DNA from: Neolewinella litorea
GTDB lineage: Bacteria > Bacteroidota > Bacteroidia > Chitinophagales > Saprospiraceae
Reading direction: 5' to 3'
Assembly (NCBI RefSeq): GCF_004803465.1
Contig: NZ_SRSF01000012.1
Coordinates: 42,093-106,092, forward strand
Length of the DNA: 64,000 nt
In this document: positions 8,287-18,186 of the stretch, in pieces
How the letters are laid out: the number at the start of each line of letters is the position of its first letter
Numbering within the stretch: position 1 is the stretch's first letter
Notes under the pieces: model-generated
Told to the model about the DNA's origin: nothing
The model's input: only the letters and a program-made list of their open reading frames with translations
The model's database searches: none
Made by a program: the position numbers and the translations under genes

Positions 8287-9158
8287 ACCCCCTTGGTCTC
8301 AAGTACCTGCTGTTGCTGCTGCTGGCTCTGCCCGTGACCGGGAGCCAGAAGACCTGGCCCGATGGTACCCCGCCGGCACCCGCGCTCCGCGCCCAGAACG
8401 GGGGAAACACGGACGTATGCGGGATCGACAACACCACCTTCCGCGCCGGGGAACAGATCGTGTACAAGCTCTACTACAACTGGAACTTCGTGTGGCTGCC
8501 CGCCGGGGAAGTAACCTTCAACGTGCACGACCTCGAAAACCAGTACCGCATCACCGTGCGCGGCCGTACCTACCCGAGCTACGAGTGGTTCTACAAGGTC
8601 ACCGATAACTACACCAGCTACCTGGACAAGGAAACCCTGCTGCCCAAGATCCACATCAAGGACATCCAGGAAGGGGGCTACCAGCGCTACGACCGCACTA
8701 CCTTCTACCAGGACGAACAGCGCATCGTGAGCCACCGCGGCAAGACCCGAAAGGACACCAAGCCGAAGTACATGGACGTGGACCCCTGCATGCACGACCT
8801 GATCTCCATCATCTACTTCGCCCGCAACCTCGACTACGCCTCCCTGCGCCCGAAACAGGAGATCCCGATCAAGATCCTCATGGACCAGGAGATGCATCCG
8901 CTCAAGATCCGCTACCTGGGCCCGGAGGAGGACGTGAAAGTGAAGGGCAGCGGCCGGTTCAACACCCTGCGCTTCAGTCCGCAACTCATTACCGGCGAAC
9001 TGTTCAAGGAGGGAGACGAGATGAAAATCTACGTGAGTAACGACCGCAACAAGATCCCCGTATTGATCGAATCGCCCGTCACGGTGGGCAGCGTCAAGGC
9101 CGTCCTCAAATCCTACAAAGGGCTGCGCTACCCCCTCGAAGCCAAGATCGGGGACTAG
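8283..9158 (+). CDS. DUF3108 domain protein, exported
   Basis: A 291-residue protein with an N-terminal signal (LKYLLLLLLALPVTGS), then a beta-rich periplasmic domain. FRAGEQIVYKLYYNWNFVWLPAGEV is the characteristic DUF3108 opening, in which a membrane-facing beta-barrel-like fold is predicted. CMHDLISIIYFARNLDY in the middle is also conserved. The biochemical function is unknown; members sit in the envelope. It starts in an ATGA overlap with the membrane-protein gene upstream, suggesting a shared envelope process. Confidence 0.85.
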   Translation: MNPLGLKYLLLLLLALPVTGSQKTWPDGTPPAPALRAQNGGNTDVCGIDNTTFRAGEQIVYKLYYNWNFVWLPAGEVTFNVHDLENQYRITVRGRTYPSYEWFYKVTDNYTSYLDKETLLPKIHIKDIQEGGYQRYDRTTFYQDEQRIVSHRGKTRKDTKPKYMDVDPCMHDLISIIYFARNLDYASLRPKQEIPIKILMDQEMHPLKIRYLGPEEDVKVKGSGRFNTLRFSPQLITGELFKEGDEMKIYVSNDRNKIPVLIESPVTVGSVKAVLKSYKGLRYPLEAKIGD

Positions 9159-9314
9159 CAACTCTTAAGTGCTTTTCGGCCGGCCAACAGCCTTTTCGGC
9201 CTGAGCCGTGTTGGTAAAAGTAGCTCGACGGCGCTGTGGGGCCCGGCCCGCCGCGACTTGCTCAACTTAGTTGTCTCATTTTCAACCGGAACGGCAAAAT
9301 CATAACCCGCCCAG

Positions 9315-9944
9315 ATGAACCGTATTCTCCTTACCGTGCTCGTGGTAGTCCTCTCGTTCCTGCTCGGCGTGGCGGCCCTGTCTCTGTGGAACAGCCACCG
9401 CGAGGAGCAGCGCGTGCACGAGGAGGCCACCATTTTGTTGGAGCGGGTGCGCAACGTGATGAAGCTGGTCACGGTGGAGGGCGACGTCAGTGAGATCTTT
9501 CACGCGACCTCCTCGCGCACAGTGACGCTGTACCTGCCCCTGCCCTCGCAATTCTCGTTTGACAAGAAGGCCACCGTGGAGGTGCGCGGCACCGTACTGG
9601 TGGGCTACGACCTGGAGCAGCTAGATATTTCCCTGGACCCCGACCGCCGGGTCATGACGATCCGCAACCTGCCGGAGCCGGAAATTCTGGCCATCGACCA
9701 CGAGATGATTTACCGCAATCTCGACGAGAGCTGGTTCAACACCTTCAGCGCCGAAGACTACAGCCGCCTGAACCGGCGGGCCAAGGAACGACTGCACGAT
9801 GCGGCCCTGGAGAGCGAACTGATGGCGCGTGCGCGGGAGCAGGGCAACGCCGTAATCGACGGCATCGGGTACCTGGCCGGCAGCGCGGGGTATGAATTGG
9901 TGGTGGAGGGCTCGGATCTGCCCGCTCCGGTGGTGCGGGATTAG
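9315..9944 (+). CDS. DUF4230 domain protein, membrane anchored
   Basis: A 209-residue protein with one N-terminal helix (residues 4-25) and a periplasmic domain. VRNVMKLVTVEGDVSEIFHA and KKATVEVRGTVLVGYDLEQLDISLD match the DUF4230 pattern; DEMIYRNLDESWFNTFSAEDY-like sequence follows. The function is unknown. The 156-base gap from the DUF3108 gene has no clear terminator, so cotranscription is possible. Confidence 0.82.
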   Translation: MNRILLTVLVVVLSFLLGVAALSLWNSHREEQRVHEEATILLERVRNVMKLVTVEGDVSEIFHATSSRTVTLYLPLPSQFSFDKKATVEVRGTVLVGYDLEQLDISLDPDRRVMTIRNLPEPEILAIDHEMIYRNLDESWFNTFSAEDYSRLNRRAKERLHDAALESELMARAREQGNAVIDGIGYLAGSAGYELVVEGSDLPAPVVRD

Positions 9945-9956
9945 CCGTGATCGATA

Positions 9957-10391
9957 CTACTTCTTCAGGCGAATCTCGATAACCCCATTGGCGCCTTGCA
10001 TGCCGTAGCGGTTGGTATCGCTGACGTTCTTCAGTACTGTCACGCGGGCGATCTCGTTGATATCGATGGCATTGTAGACCGAGGCGAAGTTGTTGCCGAG
10101 AACGGTGCCGTTGACGACGAAGAGCGGGGTGGAATCGGAATTGAAGTTGACGTCGCCCCGGATGCGTACCGTCGCCTCGGGACCGCTGCCGCGGACGCTC
10201 ACGCCGGCCACTTTGCGCAGGTAAGACGACAGGTCGTTGCCGGTGGAGGCGGCATCCACTTCGACGGAATTGCTACCCCGTGAATTGTCGATGGCGCGTT
10301 GGGCGGTCTCCGAATCGGTAGCCCCCCGCGGAGTGCCGCAGGAAAGGGTACCTAAGGCTAAAACGAGCAGGAGAGCTGACAGGCGAAGCAT
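9957..10391 (-). CDS. Lipoprotein consisting of a TonB-receptor plug domain
   Basis: A 144-residue lipoprotein: signal with LGTLSC (Cys18), a short linker, then a domain reading SSYLRKVAGVSVRG, EATVRIRGDVNF, PLFVVNGTVLG and YGMQGANGVIEIRLKK. This is the plug domain of TonB-dependent receptors, with the RIRG and the GANGVI motifs, but there is no beta-barrel. Such stand-alone plug lipoproteins occur in Bacteroidota; the role is unknown. A promoter-like TATCTTTA (minus strand, 10421-10428) lies 30 bases upstream. Convergent with the DUF4230 gene. Confidence 0.85.
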   Translation of the reverse strand: MLRLSALLLVLALGTLSCGTPRGATDSETAQRAIDNSRGSNSVEVDAASTGNDLSSYLRKVAGVSVRGSGPEATVRIRGDVNFNSDSTPLFVVNGTVLGNNFASVYNAIDINEIARVTVLKNVSDTNRYGMQGANGVIEIRLKK

Positions 10392-10441
10392 GGGTAAAGA
10401 GTTACAGAGGCGAAAGACCTTAAAGATACCTACTTACTAAT

Positions 10442-10449
10442 TAGCTTTG
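10442..10449 (+). promoter_or_regulatory. -7 element TAGCTTTG upstream of thrS
   Basis: Exact match to TAnnTTTG, 47 bases before the thrS ATG. No clear -33 TTTG is seen. This is the only recognisable signal in the leader; no T-box is visible. Confidence 0.5.
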
Positions 10450-10496
10450 CGGCCCCGTTCACCCTTCGTCCGTAAGAAGGCCAAAATCCTACCCCG

Positions 10497-12419
10497 ATGA
10501 TCGACATCACCCTCCCCGACGGCAGCGTGCGCCAGTACGAAGCCGGCGTCACCTCCCTGGACATCGCCCAGAGCATCAGCGCCGGGCTGGCCCGCAACGT
10601 GCTCAGCGCACGCGTAAACGGCATCATCATCGATGCCAACCGACCCATCGAGGAAGACGCTAGCGTGGAACTTCTGACCTGGAACGACCAGGGCGGCAAG
10701 GAGACTTTCTGGCACTCCACGGCCCACCTGATGGCCGAGGCCCTGGAAGAACTTTATCCCGGCGTGAAACTGGGCATCGGGCCCGCCGTTGAGAACGGCT
10801 TCTACTACGACGTGGATACCGGCGACGACCGCACGATCAGCTCCGAAGACCTGCCCCGCATCGAGGAAAAGATGCTCGAACTGGCCCGGCGCAAGGTGGA
10901 ATACATCCGCCGGCCCGTCAGCAAATCTGAGGCCGTGACCTATTTCACCGAGAAGGAAGACCCCTACAAGCTGGAGCTCCTCGACCGACTGGAAGACGGC
11001 AGCATCACCTTCTACACCCAGGGCAACTTCACCGACCTCTGCCGTGGGCCGCACATCGGCAACTCCGGCGCCATCAAGGCCGTCAAGCTGATGAAGGTGG
11101 CCGGCGCCTACTGGCTCGGCGACGAAAAGCGCAAGCAGCTCACCCGCATCTACGGCATCTCCTTCCCCAAGGCCAAGGAACTCAAGGAATACCTGGACCT
11201 GCTCGAGGAAGCTAAGAAGCGCGACCACCGCAAGCTCGGCCAGGAGCTCGAGCTCTTCATGTTCAGCGAAAAGGTAGGCGCGGGCCTGCCCATGTGGCTA
11301 CCCAAGGGTACCCAGCTGCGGGAGCGCCTGATCAATTACCTCAAGGACCGGCAGGAGAACGCCGGCTACCAGCAGGTGACCACGCCCCACATCGGCAAGA
11401 AAGACCTCTACGTGACCAGCGGCCACTGGGAGAAGTACGGGGCCGACAGCTTCCAGCCCATCAAGACCCCGCGGGAGGGCGAGGAGTTCATGCTCAAGCC
11501 CATGAACTGTCCGCACCACTGCGAGATGTACAAGTTCCGCCCCCGCAGCTACCGCGAACTGCCCCTCCGCCTGGCGGAGTTCGGGACCGTCTACCGCTAC
11601 GAGCAGACGGGCGAACTGCACGGGCTCAGCCGCGTGCGCGGCTTCACCCAAGACGACGCCCACATCTTCTGCATGCCCGACCAGGTGAAGGGCGAGTTCC
11701 TGGCCGTCGTGGACATCGTTAAGGAGGTACTCGGCATGATCGGCTTCGACGACGTCACCGCCCAGATCTCCCTGCGCGACCCCGCCACCCCCGAGAAGTA
11801 TATCGGCTCGGAAAAGAACTGGGCCTCGGCCGAGCAGGCCATCATTGACGCCTGCGCCGAGATCGATATGAAGACCGTCACCGCCTACGGCGAGGCGGCC
11901 TTCTACGGTCCGAAACTCGACTTCATGGTGCGCGACGCCCTCGGCCGGCAGTGGCAGCTGGGTACCGTACAGGTGGACTACAACCTGCCCGACCGCTTCG
12001 AACTGGAGTACATCGGTGCCGACAACCAGCCGCACCGGCCGGTGATGATCCACCGGGCCCCCTTCGGCTCACTGGAACGCTTCACCTCCATCCTGATCGA
12101 GCATACCGGCGGCAAATTCCCCCTCTGGCTCACGCCGGAGCAGCTGACCATCCTGCCCATCAGTGAGAAATTCAACGACTACAGCCGGGAGGTTCTCGCC
12201 GAACTGGCGCGCCACGACATCCGCGGCTCGGTCGACGACCGCAACGAAACCATCGGCCGCAAGATCCGCGATACCGAACTCAAACGCATACCCTTTATGC
12301 TCATCGTGGGCGAAAAGGAAGTGGAGAACGGACAGGTAGCCGTGCGCGTGCAGGGCGAAGGCGACCGGGGAGCTATGACGGTGGAGGAATTTGTGGAGTT
12401 TTTCCGGACGCAGCTTTAG
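10497..12419 (+). CDS. thrS: Threonine--tRNA ligase
   Basis: A 640-residue class II synthetase that charges tRNA-Thr. In order: TGS domain (residues 1-62, [14 protein letters not shown]), editing domain with HSTAH (His73, His77) and DLCRGPHI, and a catalytic core with motif 2 ([26 protein letters not shown]) and motif 3 ([15 protein letters not shown]). The C-terminal anticodon-binding domain ends in [12 protein letters not shown]. Full family length. Start ATG 10497 gives the usual N-terminus. Confidence 0.98.
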   Translation: MIDITLPDGSVRQYEAGVTSLDIAQSISAGLARNVLSARVNGIIIDANRPIEEDASVELLTWNDQGGKETFWHSTAHLMAEALEELYPGVKLGIGPAVENGFYYDVDTGDDRTISSEDLPRIEEKMLELARRKVEYIRRPVSKSEAVTYFTEKEDPYKLELLDRLEDGSITFYTQGNFTDLCRGPHIGNSGAIKAVKLMKVAGAYWLGDEKRKQLTRIYGISFPKAKELKEYLDLLEEAKKRDHRKLGQELELFMFSEKVGAGLPMWLPKGTQLRERLINYLKDRQENAGYQQVTTPHIGKKDLYVTSGHWEKYGADSFQPIKTPREGEEFMLKPMNCPHHCEMYKFRPRSYRELPLRLAEFGTVYRYEQTGELHGLSRVRGFTQDDAHIFCMPDQVKGEFLAVVDIVKEVLGMIGFDDVTAQISLRDPATPEKYIGSEKNWASAEQAIIDACAEIDMKTVTAYGEAAFYGPKLDFMVRDALGRQWQLGTVQVDYNLPDRFELEYIGADNQPHRPVMIHRAPFGSLERFTSILIEHTGGKFPLWLTPEQLTILPISEKFNDYSREVLAELARHDIRGSVDDRNETIGRKIRDTELKRIPFMLIVGEKEVENGQVAVRVQGEGDRGAMTVEEFVEFFRTQL

Positions 12420-12420
12420 G

Positions 12421-12704
12421 GTTCGCGAGCTTTGGTGGTTCGTGAGCTCTGCTCGCGGTCAATGCGCATATTCCGCGAGGCCCATTCCTCACTGCGTTCG
12501 GAATTGACCCCGCTGTTTGAAGCCGTCCCTTCCAGGGCCGGGCGTGGTTTGTTCGCGAGGTTTGGTGGTTCGTGAGCTCTGCTCGCGCCCAATGCGCATA
12601 TTCCGCGAGGCCCATTCCTCACTGCGTTCGGAATTGACCCCGCTAGATGAAAGCCGTCCCTTCCAGGGCCGGGCGTGGGTGATTCGCAAGCTTAGCTCGC
12701 GAGC
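12421..12704. repeat. 130-bp tandem duplication with a partial third copy
   Basis: Copies at 12421-12550 and 12551-12680 are nearly identical (GTTCGCGAG ... CCAGGGCCGGGCGTG), and 12681-12704 begins a third (GATTCGCAAGC). Each unit holds CGAG/CTCG inverted segments and a TTCCGCGAGG block. It fills the gap between convergent thrS and GtrA genes. A degenerate CTTTCAGGGCCGGGCC relative appears near 52024. The small open frames across it are products of the repeat. Confidence 0.85.
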
Positions 12705-12706
12705 CA

Positions 12707-13111
12707 TCACCGCCCCTCAAAGACGCGCCGTTTGCCGTAATAATTATAGAAGAAGACCACCCCGGTGGCCACGCCCTTGATAAGCCACTCGCGGTCGCCG
12801 AGTAGCGGGAAGTAGTGCAGGCCGAATACAAGGGCGGCATCGAGCAGCAGTCCGCCCACGCTCACCAGCATGCTCAGGGCGAAAGCCGAGCGCAGCGACC
12901 GCCGCAATTCAAAAACGAAGTAGCGCTGGAGAAAGAAGTTGAGCACCACGCTGCTGGAGTAGGCGATCAAAGTGGCGGGGACGGGGGGCAGGTACCGGTC
13001 GACGAGCAGCAGGTAGAGTCCGTAATTGATGGCCGTGGCCACCAGTCCGGTGATCGCAAAGGGGAGCTTTTTCCAGCCGAAGCGCCAGATTTTGCGGACG
13101 TGCGGTTTCAT
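12707..13111 (-). CDS. GtrA family membrane protein
   Basis: A 134-residue protein with four hydrophobic helices. FAITGLVATAINYGLYLLLVD, SSSVVLNFFLQRYFVF and the closing VATGVVFFYNYYGKRRVF fit GtrA, a family linked to transfer of polyprenyl-linked sugars across the membrane. It overlaps the nucleotidase gene by four bases and is last in a minus-strand run. The partner glycosyltransferase is not adjacent. Confidence 0.88.
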   Translation of the reverse strand: MKPHVRKIWRFGWKKLPFAITGLVATAINYGLYLLLVDRYLPPVPATLIAYSSSVVLNFFLQRYFVFELRRSLRSAFALSMLVSVGGLLLDAALVFGLHYFPLLGDREWLIKGVATGVVFFYNYYGKRRVFEGR

Positions 13112-13656
13112 CCTTCCCGGGCGATCTCGGCGCGGCGCAGGTTCCGGAAGTAATCCCGGATTTCGATCCAGTTGTCGAAGCGGGGGTAGCCCCCGTCGTC
13201 CAGGGCGTTGTGGCTGGCGGTGAAGAGCAGTCCCTGCCCGTTGAAGGTATCCAGGTTACTCACCTTGTCGTCGATCATGTAGTCGCCGTGCACGATGCTC
13301 TTGTTGCCGCAGAATACGATCCGCTTCCAGTGGATGAAGGGCATGTGCTCCTCCAGCCATTCCCACTTGTCGGTGAAACAGTTCTTGAACTCCGTGGCGG
13401 CCGTGACCACGTACACCTCGTAATTTTCGTATAGCTCGCTTACCACCTCCCGGGCGTCTTTCATCACGGGCAGATGCCGGAAGAAACCCGGTTTGTGGAG
13501 TTCATCCCGCATGGCTTCGATGCCGGGCAGCTCGTAGATCTTCTTCCCGTAGTATTCCTGGGGATCGACTTTGCGGCCGTACTGTTTTTCAAAGAGACGA
13601 TGGTACTCCTGGTAGTTGTCTACCATCACCTCGTCCATGTCGATGCAAATGCGCAT
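13108..13656 (-). CDS. 5'(3')-deoxyribonucleotidase-like HAD phosphatase
   Basis: A 182-residue NT5C-type HAD protein expected to dephosphorylate (deoxy)nucleoside monophosphates. The catalytic motif is CIDMDEVMVD (Asp6 nucleophile, Asp8 acid/base). VYVVTAATEFKN corresponds to motif II, and GDYMIDDKVSNLD gives the metal-binding Asp residues of the last motif. Lies 15 bases after the RND pump gene and overlaps gtrA by four bases. Confidence 0.85.
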   Translation of the reverse strand: MRICIDMDEVMVDNYQEYHRLFEKQYGRKVDPQEYYGKKIYELPGIEAMRDELHKPGFFRHLPVMKDAREVVSELYENYEVYVVTAATEFKNCFTDKWEWLEEHMPFIHWKRIVFCGNKSIVHGDYMIDDKVSNLDTFNGQGLLFTASHNALDDGGYPRFDNWIEIRDYFRNLRRAEIAREG

Positions 13657-13671
13657 TAAAATTTCCTTTTG

Positions 13672-16600
13672 CTATTGCTCTACCCGGGTGATTCCGATCG
13701 GCTTGTCGGGGTCGTACCCGCCTTCTTCGAGTTCCTTGAAGGCCGGCTCCACCTCGTGGTATTCGGGGCGTTGCCCGCTGGTCATACGCTTGACGCTCAC
13801 CCTTCCGCGGTTGAGGAGAACGATCAACGAAGGCAGCAACAACAACAGTACGACGGTGGCCGCCAGCAATCCGAACGCCACCGAAATGGCCATGGGAATG
13901 AGAAACTGCGCCTGCCGGCTTTTTTCGAGCAGCAGGGGGGCCAGACCGGCGAAGGTAGTCACCGAAGTAAGCAGGATGGGCCGGAAGCGGCTGCGGCCGG
14001 CTTCGTTGAGGGCCTCCATCATATTCATTCCACTGCGGATATTGTCGTTGTAGGTGGCAATGAAGACCAGGCCATCGTTGACGATGATGCCCACCAGGGC
14101 GATAATCCCCAGGCCGGAGAAAAGGGAAATGGGCTTGCCCATCAGCCAGTGGCCGAGGATCACGCCAATCAGTCCGAACGGCAGCAGGAAGAATAGCAGA
14201 CTCGCCTGTCCGATCGACCGGAAAGTTAGCGCCACTACGAAGAACATTAATCCCAGCACCACCGGCAGGACGATCTGCAGGGAGGCCGCCGTTTTTTGCT
14301 GGTTGCGTACCTGTCCGTCGGCTACCGTGGAAACGCCGGGGTAGTTACGCAGTACCCGGGGAATGATCTCGTCGGCCACCAGCGCGTTGACGTCGGTTAC
14401 GGATACGGAGTTGTCGGCGATGTCCGCCTCCACCTTCACCTCGCGCTTGCCGTCCGTGTGGTTAATGGCGATGACGCCCCGCTGCGGCTCCAGGTTAACA
14501 ATCTCGGAGACCGGATAGGCCCCGCCGCCGGCCACCCGGATGCGCATGTTGTTCAGGTCGGCCAGGCTGCGGCGGCTGTCCTCGCCGTACCGCAGCCACA
14601 CGCGCACCTCGTCTTCTCCGCGCTGCAGGCGCTGGGCCTCGGCCCCGAAGAAGGCGGCACGCACCTGCCCGACGATGTCCTGCAGGTCCAGGCCCAGGTA
14701 GCGGGCCTTGTCCTTGAGGGATATGTTGATCTCCCGCAGGCCTTCCTGATCGTTGTCGACCACGTCGGTAAGTTCGGCCATCTGCTCCAGTTCGGCCTTG
14801 ACGTCTTCGGTGGCCTTTTCCAGTTCCTCGATGTTGTTGCCCACCAGGCTCACACTAACGGGCTTGCCGAAGAACGAGCGCCCGCCGTAACTGAGAATCT
14901 CCGCCTCCTCGATGGGGCCGACTTCCTCGCGGATGGCGTTTTGTACGTCCCGCAGGGCCAGGTCGCCGCGCTCCTCGCCGGGCAGCAGGGCGATGGTCGC
15001 CGAACCCTGGTAGGTGGTAGGGCCAAGGCGGATCTCAATTCGTTCGACGACCTCGCGGCCGTCGTCAAAGACCTCGGCGCTCATGCGTTCGTTGACGCGC
15101 TGGGCCGCCGCCTGTATGCGCTGGAGTATCTCCCGCGTCTTGTCTTCGGGCGTTCCGGCGGGCATCTGCAGGGTCACGGCTACGTCGTCGCTCTCGATAA
15201 TGGGAAAGAAGGTGGTCTTAACGAAGCCGCCACCAACCAAACCGACGCTCAGAAAGAGCACGGCCACGCAGATCGCCAGCGTAAGAAATTTGAAGCGCAT
15301 GGTCCAGTTCAGGACCGGCGCGTACATCCGGTCGCGCAGCAGGTTCATCAGCCCGTCGAACCGCCGCTGCAGCCAGTTGGGCTTATTATCCTTGTCGAGT
15401 GCCCGGGAATGCGCGATGTGGGTAGGCAATATGACGGCCCCCTCCACCAGGGAGAAGATCAGAGAGAAAATGACCACTATTGCCATCTCCAGGAAGAAAT
15501 CACCCAGGCTGCCGTCCAGGAAGAAGAAGCTGGAAAAGGCGATGACGGTGGTGATGATGGCGGCGAATACCGCGCCGAGTACGTCCATTGTGCCGTCCAA
15601 CGCCGCTTTCACCCGTGGCAGTCCCTTCTCGTGGTAGCTGTAGATGTTTTCCCCGATCACGATGCCGTCGTCGACCAGGATGCCGATCACGATGATCATA
15701 CCGAAGAGGGAGATGACGTTGAGCGTCACGTCAAGGGCGTTGGCGATGATGAACATGCCCGCAAAGCTGATCGGGATCGACAGCGCTACCCAGAAGGCCA
15801 ATCGCCAGTGCAGGAAGACCGCCAGCAGCAGGGCCACGATCACGAACCCCTGTATTCCGTTGGTCTGCAGGGTATTCATCCGCTGCCGCAGGGTCACGCT
15901 GGCGTCGCTGATCACGGTGGCCTGGATGGTCAGGTTTTCCTCGTTGAAGCGTTCGATGTACCCCTTCACCATATCGGTGATGGTAAGCATATCCTCTTCC
16001 AGGGTATTCTGCACGTTGATGCTCACGCTGGGCGTTCCGTCGAGGTAGGTGCGGTTGGGCTGGTCGGCCCAGCGGTCGCGCACGGTGGCCACCTGGCTGA
16101 GGCGCACCGTGCCCCCCTCCGGCGTGGTCTTCACCACGATGTCTTTAAGTCCGTCGGCGTAGTATTCCTTGTTGCGGGCGCGCAGCAGGAGTTCTTCCTT
16201 GACGCCCTTTACCGTTCCGCCAGTGATGTCCACGTTGGTGCGCCGCACGGCATCCGCCGCTTCCTGGAAGGTGAGTCCGTAGGCTTGCAGGTCCGCCTCC
16301 CGGAAGGCGATTTCGATCTCTTCGTTGGGGAAGCCCGCAAGCTCTACCTTGGAGATGCCCTCCATGGCCAGCAGGTCGTCCTCAACCTGACGAGCGGCCG
16401 CTTTGAGGGCACTCAGGCTCACGCCCTCGCCGGACAGCGCGAAGGTGATGGCCCGCCCGAGCCGTTCCTGTTTGAAAATTACCGGGGGTTCCATCCCCAC
16501 CGGGAAGCTGTTGATGCGGTCTACCTCGTTCTTCACTTCCTGCAGCACCAGGTCGGTGTCGTAGCCCTTGAGCACCTCCACGGTGATGTTGCCGCTGTTC

Positions 16601-16860
16601 TCCGAGCTCACGCTGGTGTAGCGTTCGATGCCGGTCAGGCCCTTGAGGTTTTCCTCGATTTTGTTGACGATGCCCTCCTCTACTTCCTCGGGGCTGGCGC
16701 CGGGGTAGATCACCTGGATGGTAATGGTGCGGCTGGCAAATTCCGGAAAGAAAGTGGACTTCATCTGCAGCAGGCTCACCCCTCCCATGAGGAGCAGTCC
16801 GAACATGATGAGGTTGGCCGCGACCGGGTACTTGATGAAGTAGTGAATAAATCCTCTCAT
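13672..16860 (-). CDS. RND family efflux pump, inner-membrane permease
   Basis: A 1062-residue AcrB/MdtB-type transporter. The first helix (YFIKYPVAANLIMFGLLLMG), porter-domain sequences, and the transmembrane core with GMIIVIGILVDDGIVIGENIYSYHEKG (the proton-relay Asp pair of TM4) and the pseudo-symmetric IIALVGIIVNDGLVFIATYN of TM10 are present. Full length, with no frame interruption. Proton-driven export of drugs, metals or lipophilic compounds; HAE1-type rather than metal-type is inferred from the motifs. The adaptor gene lies 10 bases upstream. No TolC-like gene is in the window. Confidence 0.95.
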   Translation of the reverse strand: MRGFIHYFIKYPVAANLIMFGLLLMGGVSLLQMKSTFFPEFASRTITIQVIYPGASPEEVEEGIVNKIEENLKGLTGIERYTSVSSENSGNITVEVLKGYDTDLVLQEVKNEVDRINSFPVGMEPPVIFKQERLGRAITFALSGEGVSLSALKAAARQVEDDLLAMEGISKVELAGFPNEEIEIAFREADLQAYGLTFQEAADAVRRTNVDITGGTVKGVKEELLLRARNKEYYADGLKDIVVKTTPEGGTVRLSQVATVRDRWADQPNRTYLDGTPSVSINVQNTLEEDMLTITDMVKGYIERFNEENLTIQATVISDASVTLRQRMNTLQTNGIQGFVIVALLLAVFLHWRLAFWVALSIPISFAGMFIIANALDVTLNVISLFGMIIVIGILVDDGIVIGENIYSYHEKGLPRVKAALDGTMDVLGAVFAAIITTVIAFSSFFFLDGSLGDFFLEMAIVVIFSLIFSLVEGAVILPTHIAHSRALDKDNKPNWLQRRFDGLMNLLRDRMYAPVLNWTMRFKFLTLAICVAVLFLSVGLVGGGFVKTTFFPIIESDDVAVTLQMPAGTPEDKTREILQRIQAAAQRVNERMSAEVFDDGREVVERIEIRLGPTTYQGSATIALLPGEERGDLALRDVQNAIREEVGPIEEAEILSYGGRSFFGKPVSVSLVGNNIEELEKATEDVKAELEQMAELTDVVDNDQEGLREINISLKDKARYLGLDLQDIVGQVRAAFFGAEAQRLQRGEDEVRVWLRYGEDSRRSLADLNNMRIRVAGGGAYPVSEIVNLEPQRGVIAINHTDGKREVKVEADIADNSVSVTDVNALVADEIIPRVLRNYPGVSTVADGQVRNQQKTAASLQIVLPVVLGLMFFVVALTFRSIGQASLLFFLLPFGLIGVILGHWLMGKPISLFSGLGIIALVGIIVNDGLVFIATYNDNIRSGMNMMEALNEAGRSRFRPILLTSVTTFAGLAPLLLEKSRQAQFLIPMAISVAFGLLAATVVLLLLLPSLIVLLNRGRVSVKRMTSGQRPEYHEVEPAFKELEEGGYDPDKPIGITRVEQ

Positions 16861-16869
16861 GGTTACGGC

Positions 16870-18069
16870 TTACTTAAGGCTGCTGGATAGTTCCGAGCCC
16901 CCGTCGGCGGCGGCCGCGGCGGCGGGGGTGCTGGTATCCGTGGGCTCGGCGATACGTACCAGCATGCCGTCAAAGGCACCGGGTACCGTGCTCGTGAGCA
17001 GCTGGTCGCCGTCGGACAGGCCGCTCACGATCGCCGTGCGGCGGTTGGCCTTGCGCACGGTGACGGGCTGCAGGGAGAGCAGGGAATCGTTGCGCACCAC
17101 GTACACCTGCTGCTCGTCGATGAGCAGCGTGCGGTCGATCTCCACCACGTTGTCCAGGGTGCGGGCGGCGGCCTCCCCGCGCATGTACATGCCTTCGCGC
17201 AGGCCTTCGCCGCTGACGCCGATGTAGACTTCCACCGTCTGCGAGCCCTCGTCGATCTGGTCGCTGATGCGGCGAATGGTGCCCGTCCAGCGGCCGTCGA
17301 TGTCCTCACTATAGAGGTCCACCTTACCCCCCGTCTGCAGGTAGCTCAGGTCGGAAAGGGGTACCGTGGCCACCAGTTCGTAATAGCCCGTGGCCATGAG
17401 TTCGCCGAGCGCCTGACCGGGCCGTACCACCGCCCCGCGATCGATCATCACCTGCGTGAGCACTCCGGCAAAGGGGGCTCGGATCAGGTATTTGCTCAGG
17501 CGTTCCTCCAGGCTCTTGATGTTGTAGTACTGGGTAAAGAGGTTACGTCCGGCCACGAACAGCTTTTCCCGCTGGTCGGCGGCCGTGGGCAGCGGAGGCA
17601 GGGGCTCGTCCACGTTGAAGTTGTCCAGGTAGGTCTCCCAGGCCGGAAAGCTTTCGGGGTAGTCGATCTTCAGGTCGGGCATGATCTGGGCGATCGAGTT
17701 CAACAGCGTGGCCTTCTGGGCCTGCAGGTTGAGGCGGGGCTCGGTGTCGTCGATGCGCAGGATCACCTCCCCCTTGGGAAAGTAGGTACCCTCCTTCAGC
17801 GGCCGGCCGGTTTCTTCCACCATGCCACCCACTTCGCTGTAGAGTTCAATCTTGTTGTAGGCCTGCAAGCGCCCCTGTACATCCAGGGTGGTAGCGATAT
17901 CGGCGTTGTTCACCGTGCGGGTTTCCACGGTACGGACCCGCTTTTCCACCGGACGCCGCGGGGCCTCCTCCTTAAGGGAAGATAGGTAGCGCATGCCGAA
18001 AAACCCGAGCGCAATGATGCCGGCACCCAGCAGGAATTTTAGTACGTTTCTTACGGTCTTGTTTTTCAT
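16870..18069 (-). CDS. RND efflux periplasmic adaptor subunit
   Basis: A 399-residue membrane-fusion protein: N-terminal anchor (FLLGAGIIALGFFGMRYL), a lipoyl/barrel-sandwich half (LDVQGRLQAYNKIELYSEVGGMVEE), a hairpin region (residues 120-180), the second half (YLIRAPFAGVLTQVMIDRGAVVRPGQAL), and a beta-barrel (ELVATVPLSDLSYLQTGGKVDLY). It links the inner-membrane pump to an outer-membrane channel. It precedes the pump gene by 10 bases, so they form one operon. Confidence 0.93.
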   Translation of the reverse strand: MKNKTVRNVLKFLLGAGIIALGFFGMRYLSSLKEEAPRRPVEKRVRTVETRTVNNADIATTLDVQGRLQAYNKIELYSEVGGMVEETGRPLKEGTYFPKGEVILRIDDTEPRLNLQAQKATLLNSIAQIMPDLKIDYPESFPAWETYLDNFNVDEPLPPLPTAADQREKLFVAGRNLFTQYYNIKSLEERLSKYLIRAPFAGVLTQVMIDRGAVVRPGQALGELMATGYYELVATVPLSDLSYLQTGGKVDLYSEDIDGRWTGTIRRISDQIDEGSQTVEVYIGVSGEGLREGMYMRGEAAARTLDNVVEIDRTLLIDEQQVYVVRNDSLLSLQPVTVRKANRRTAIVSGLSDGDQLLTSTVPGAFDGMLVRIAEPTDTSTPAAAAAADGGSELSSSLK

Positions 18070-18186
18070 AACTGCTGGATTGGGGTGGGCCGGGGTGACA
18101 GGTAGGAAACCGGCGGAATGAAGTTGGGTTGCAACCGGTGGATCAATACAACATCAAGGGGGCGCGGACGCGGGTGCCGTATCGGG

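Noticed and set aside
10392..10496. T-box or other riboswitch before thrS
   Set aside because: Leader is too short and lacks T-box sequence.
14296..16890. 864-codon plus-strand open frame
   Set aside because: It is antisense to the RND pump; composition follows the complementary strand of a real gene, with no recognisable domain.
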